Assembly: GCF_024347455.1 (NCBI RefSeq)
Contig: NZ_AP025484.1
Location: 310,001-374,000, forward strand
DNA: 64,000 nucleotides
Source of the DNA: Vibrio echinoideorum
GTDB lineage: Bacteria > Pseudomonadota > Gammaproteobacteria > Enterobacterales > Vibrionaceae
Direction: 5' to 3'
Notes under the pieces: model-generated
What the model was told of the DNA's origin: nothing
The model's input: the letters and a program-made list of their open reading frames with translations, nothing else
Databases searched by the model: none
Position numbers and translations under genes: made by a program
Shown here: piece after piece, positions 62,450 through 64,000 of the stretch
How the letters are laid out: each line of letters opens with the position of its first letter
Position numbering within the stretch: position 1 is the stretch's first letter

Positions 62450-63699
62450 AGATTAGGCCAAGTTTAAGAATCTACGTTTTGCTGGCGATTCTGGTCACGG
62501 GAGTGACGACCATTCTGGTGCTATCGGCATTGAGCATAAACTACTTTATCTCGGGTATGGATGTGGCTATGCGTGGCTCTATGATTGCTCAAGCTCAGCA
62601 AGAGGTCGTGAAGCCCGGTAAGTCGGTGACCAATCAAGAGTTTACGGTTGCAACGCAATGGAGCGATTTACCACAAGGTATTCAATCTCATATTGAGCAG
62701 AGTAATGTTGAGTTAAACGTCATCTCAAAAAAGGTTCTTGGCAAGTCAATCTTCGCACCGCCAAAAGAGGGTTACTTTGTGATGAAAGTGATGAAGGGAG
62801 ATGAAGAACGCTATGTTTCAGCTGTGTTTGACCAAACACGGGATCATTTCTTAGAAGACAAAGCGCTTCCTCACTTTGTCACTATCTTGTTGACTGCGTT
62901 AGCCGCGATTGTTTTGTTCTTTGCCATTTTAGTTTTGATACTTCGCAAGGTCGCATCGCCCGTTGAACAGCTAAAAAATTGGGCTAAGTCGTTAGATAAA
63001 GATAACCTCAACGAGCCAACCCCAGATTTTCATTTTAGTGAGTTGAACACCTTAGCTAATATCATTCGCGATAGCTTAAGCTCAGTTCAAAGTGGTTTAG
63101 AGCGAGAGCAAAAGTTTTTGGGTTATGCCAGCCACGAGTTACGCACACCCATTGCGGTCACAAGAACCAATAGTGAGCTGCTAGAGAAGTTGATTCAAAA
63201 GGGCAAGAGCCCAGAAAAGCAGCTTGAAGTGATAGACCGAATCAAGCGCGCTGGTTTCACCATGACAGATTTGACTGAAACCTTGTTGTGGTTAACTCGA
63301 CAGCAAGATAAAGACCTGCCCGTGGAGAGCACTCATCTTGGTGAGCTACTGCAACAGATTAACCACGACTTAACCTACTTACTGAGTGGAAAGGCTGTGA
63401 TTGTGAACCTTGAAAGCGACGATACGCGCTGTGAGTTACCACTGGGGCTAACTCGCATTGTGCTGACCAACTTGATTCGAAATGCCTTTCAACACACTGA
63501 CAGCGGTACTGTGGATATCGTCCAGTCGGGTTCTAAAGTCACTATAGTTAACCACAATACCGATGGCACTATAGAAGATAATCATTTGGGCTTTGGCTTG
63601 GGTCTTGAGCTAACTGAAAAGCTGCTCGCGCAATATCAATGGCAATACCATAACCAAGAGTTGGCTGGTGGACGTGAAGTGTGGGTGGATTTCTCGTAA
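62446..63699 (+). CDS. sensor histidine kinase linked to the RND pump
   Basis: The 417-residue kinase has two membrane segments (about 12-34 and 143-168) enclosing a periplasmic domain of about 110 residues, a HAMP-like region, HisKA with H230 in GYASHELRTPIA, and a HATPase domain (LTNLIRNAFQHTDSG ... GFGLGLELTEKLL). The DxGxG box appears replaced by a short loop, NHNTDGTIEDN, a variation seen in some kinases. It pairs with the response regulator, whose stop it overlaps. Confidence 0.92.
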   Translation: MKIRPSLRIYVLLAILVTGVTTILVLSALSINYFISGMDVAMRGSMIAQAQQEVVKPGKSVTNQEFTVATQWSDLPQGIQSHIEQSNVELNVISKKVLGKSIFAPPKEGYFVMKVMKGDEERYVSAVFDQTRDHFLEDKALPHFVTILLTALAAIVLFFAILVLILRKVASPVEQLKNWAKSLDKDNLNEPTPDFHFSELNTLANIIRDSLSSVQSGLEREQKFLGYASHELRTPIAVTRTNSELLEKLIQKGKSPEKQLEVIDRIKRAGFTMTDLTETLLWLTRQQDKDLPVESTHLGELLQQINHDLTYLLSGKAVIVNLESDDTRCELPLGLTRIVLTNLIRNAFQHTDSGTVDIVQSGSKVTIVNHNTDGTIEDNHLGFGLGLELTEKLLAQYQWQYHNQELAGGREVWVDFS

Positions 63700-64000
63700 T
63701 GCACTGGCGCGACCGTTTTAAGGTGTATTGGTATCATCGAAAGCAGACTAATCGTTGGCAGGGCGATAAAGCTAAGTCTTTAGGTTGGACAAGCGAAGAG
63801 AGCCAATTATGTCGCTTCGAAGTTATCGCTCGCTCGGCCGATTTTGAGAAGAAAAGTGTTTTGGATTTGGGCTGTGGTTATGGAGAGTTGTTTGAACTGC
63901 TCGATAGTATCTATCGCATTCAATCGTACACTGGAGTTGATCAACATGCAGACTTTCTTAAGAAGGCAAAGCAAAACTACACCGAAGCACGCTGCGAATT
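63699..64000 (+). CDS. class I SAM-dependent methyltransferase, 3'-partial at the window edge
   Basis: The ATG at 63699 overlaps the kinase stop (TAATG) and opens a frame that runs to the end of the window, about 100 codons. The motif VLDLGCGYGELFELL is SAM-binding motif I, and YTGVDQHADFLKKAK is motif II. The rest, and so the target, lie beyond the window. Its close linkage suggests co-transcription with the two-component system. Confidence 0.85.
   Translation, partial: MHWRDRFKVYWYHRKQTNRWQGDKAKSLGWTSEESQLCRFEVIARSADFEKKSVLDLGCGYGELFELLDSIYRIQSYTGVDQHADFLKKAKQNYTEARCE

Noticed and set aside
1-64000. Search for CRISPR arrays, insertion sequences, integron sites, tRNA and rRNA genes.
   Set aside because: No regular spacers between repeats, no transposase-like frames, and no RNA gene signatures were noticed; tandem repeats here have no spacers.

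Overview
The window looks like a stretch of a Vibrio chromosome, most likely the smaller chromosome II of a V. splendidus-like species. No rRNA or tRNA is present to prove this. The reasons are the moderate-to-low GC, the family content (ppsA/ppsR pair, rimK/rimB, AraC and MarR regulators, GGDEF/EAL/HD-GYP proteins, a NupC transporter, an RND pump with its own two-component system), and the memory that ppsA lies on chromosome II in V. cholerae. I see no complete insertion sequence, prophage, integron or CRISPR array.

Layout. 1-4.6 kb: a RelA/SpoT-like domain protein at the left edge, an AraC regulator, and a serine hydrolase followed by an outer-membrane-barrel-like protein. 4.6-8 kb: PEP synthase and its divergent regulator PpsR. 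8-18.1 kb: mixed housekeeping and accessory genes: glutaredoxin 2, a 52-residue protein with a folded leader, Gfo/Idh/MocA oxidoreductase, GNAT, L,D-transpeptidase, TSUP permease, GDPD, 2OG-Fe oxygenase, royal-jelly-like protein, MBL hydrolase, and rimK-rimB for ribosomal protein S6 tail modification. 18.1-39.1 kb: SgrR-like regulator, UlaG/NAPE-PLD-like hydrolase, a MarR switch with two clear operators, hydratase, NhaC-type antiporter, isochorismatase-like hydrolase facing a GlxA-like regulator, AraC membrane regulator, esterase, Bcr/CflA efflux, RluA-type pseudouridine synthase, Nudix, deaminase, nucleotidyltransferase and monooxygenase genes, and a GntR-ABC transporter operon with a perfect operator.

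39.4-50.2 kb is a signalling region: a membrane protein joining a ToxR-like winged helix to a CSS-like periplasmic domain and an EAL domain, an orphan type IV pilin-like gene, a PAS-GGDEF-EAL protein, a two-component system with a CxxC sensor motif, and an HD-GYP protein. 50.3-55.5 kb is carbohydrate and nucleoside uptake: an ascorbate-family PTS (IIB-IIC-IIA) with a palindromic control region and an odd neighbour carrying a phage-like domain, then a NupC-type nucleoside transporter behind a CRP-like site, a foldable RNA leader and a 39-codon upstream ORF. 55.6-64 kb is a tripartite RND efflux operon (outer membrane lipoprotein, adaptor, pump), a two-component system and the start of a methyltransferase. 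A PmrA-like direct repeat just upstream of the RND operon suggests that the linked response regulator controls it.

A recurring theme is short tandem duplication of 6-21 bp units in intergenic DNA, several starting at or over stop codons, and also inside a few secreted-protein N-termini. The items most worth following up are the nupC leader with its upstream ORF, the wHTH-CSS-EAL fusion, the RelA/SpoT-like protein, the small gene at 9.0-9.3 kb with its hairpin leader, and the RND promoter box. All functions are read from sequence and family memory; no database search was run.
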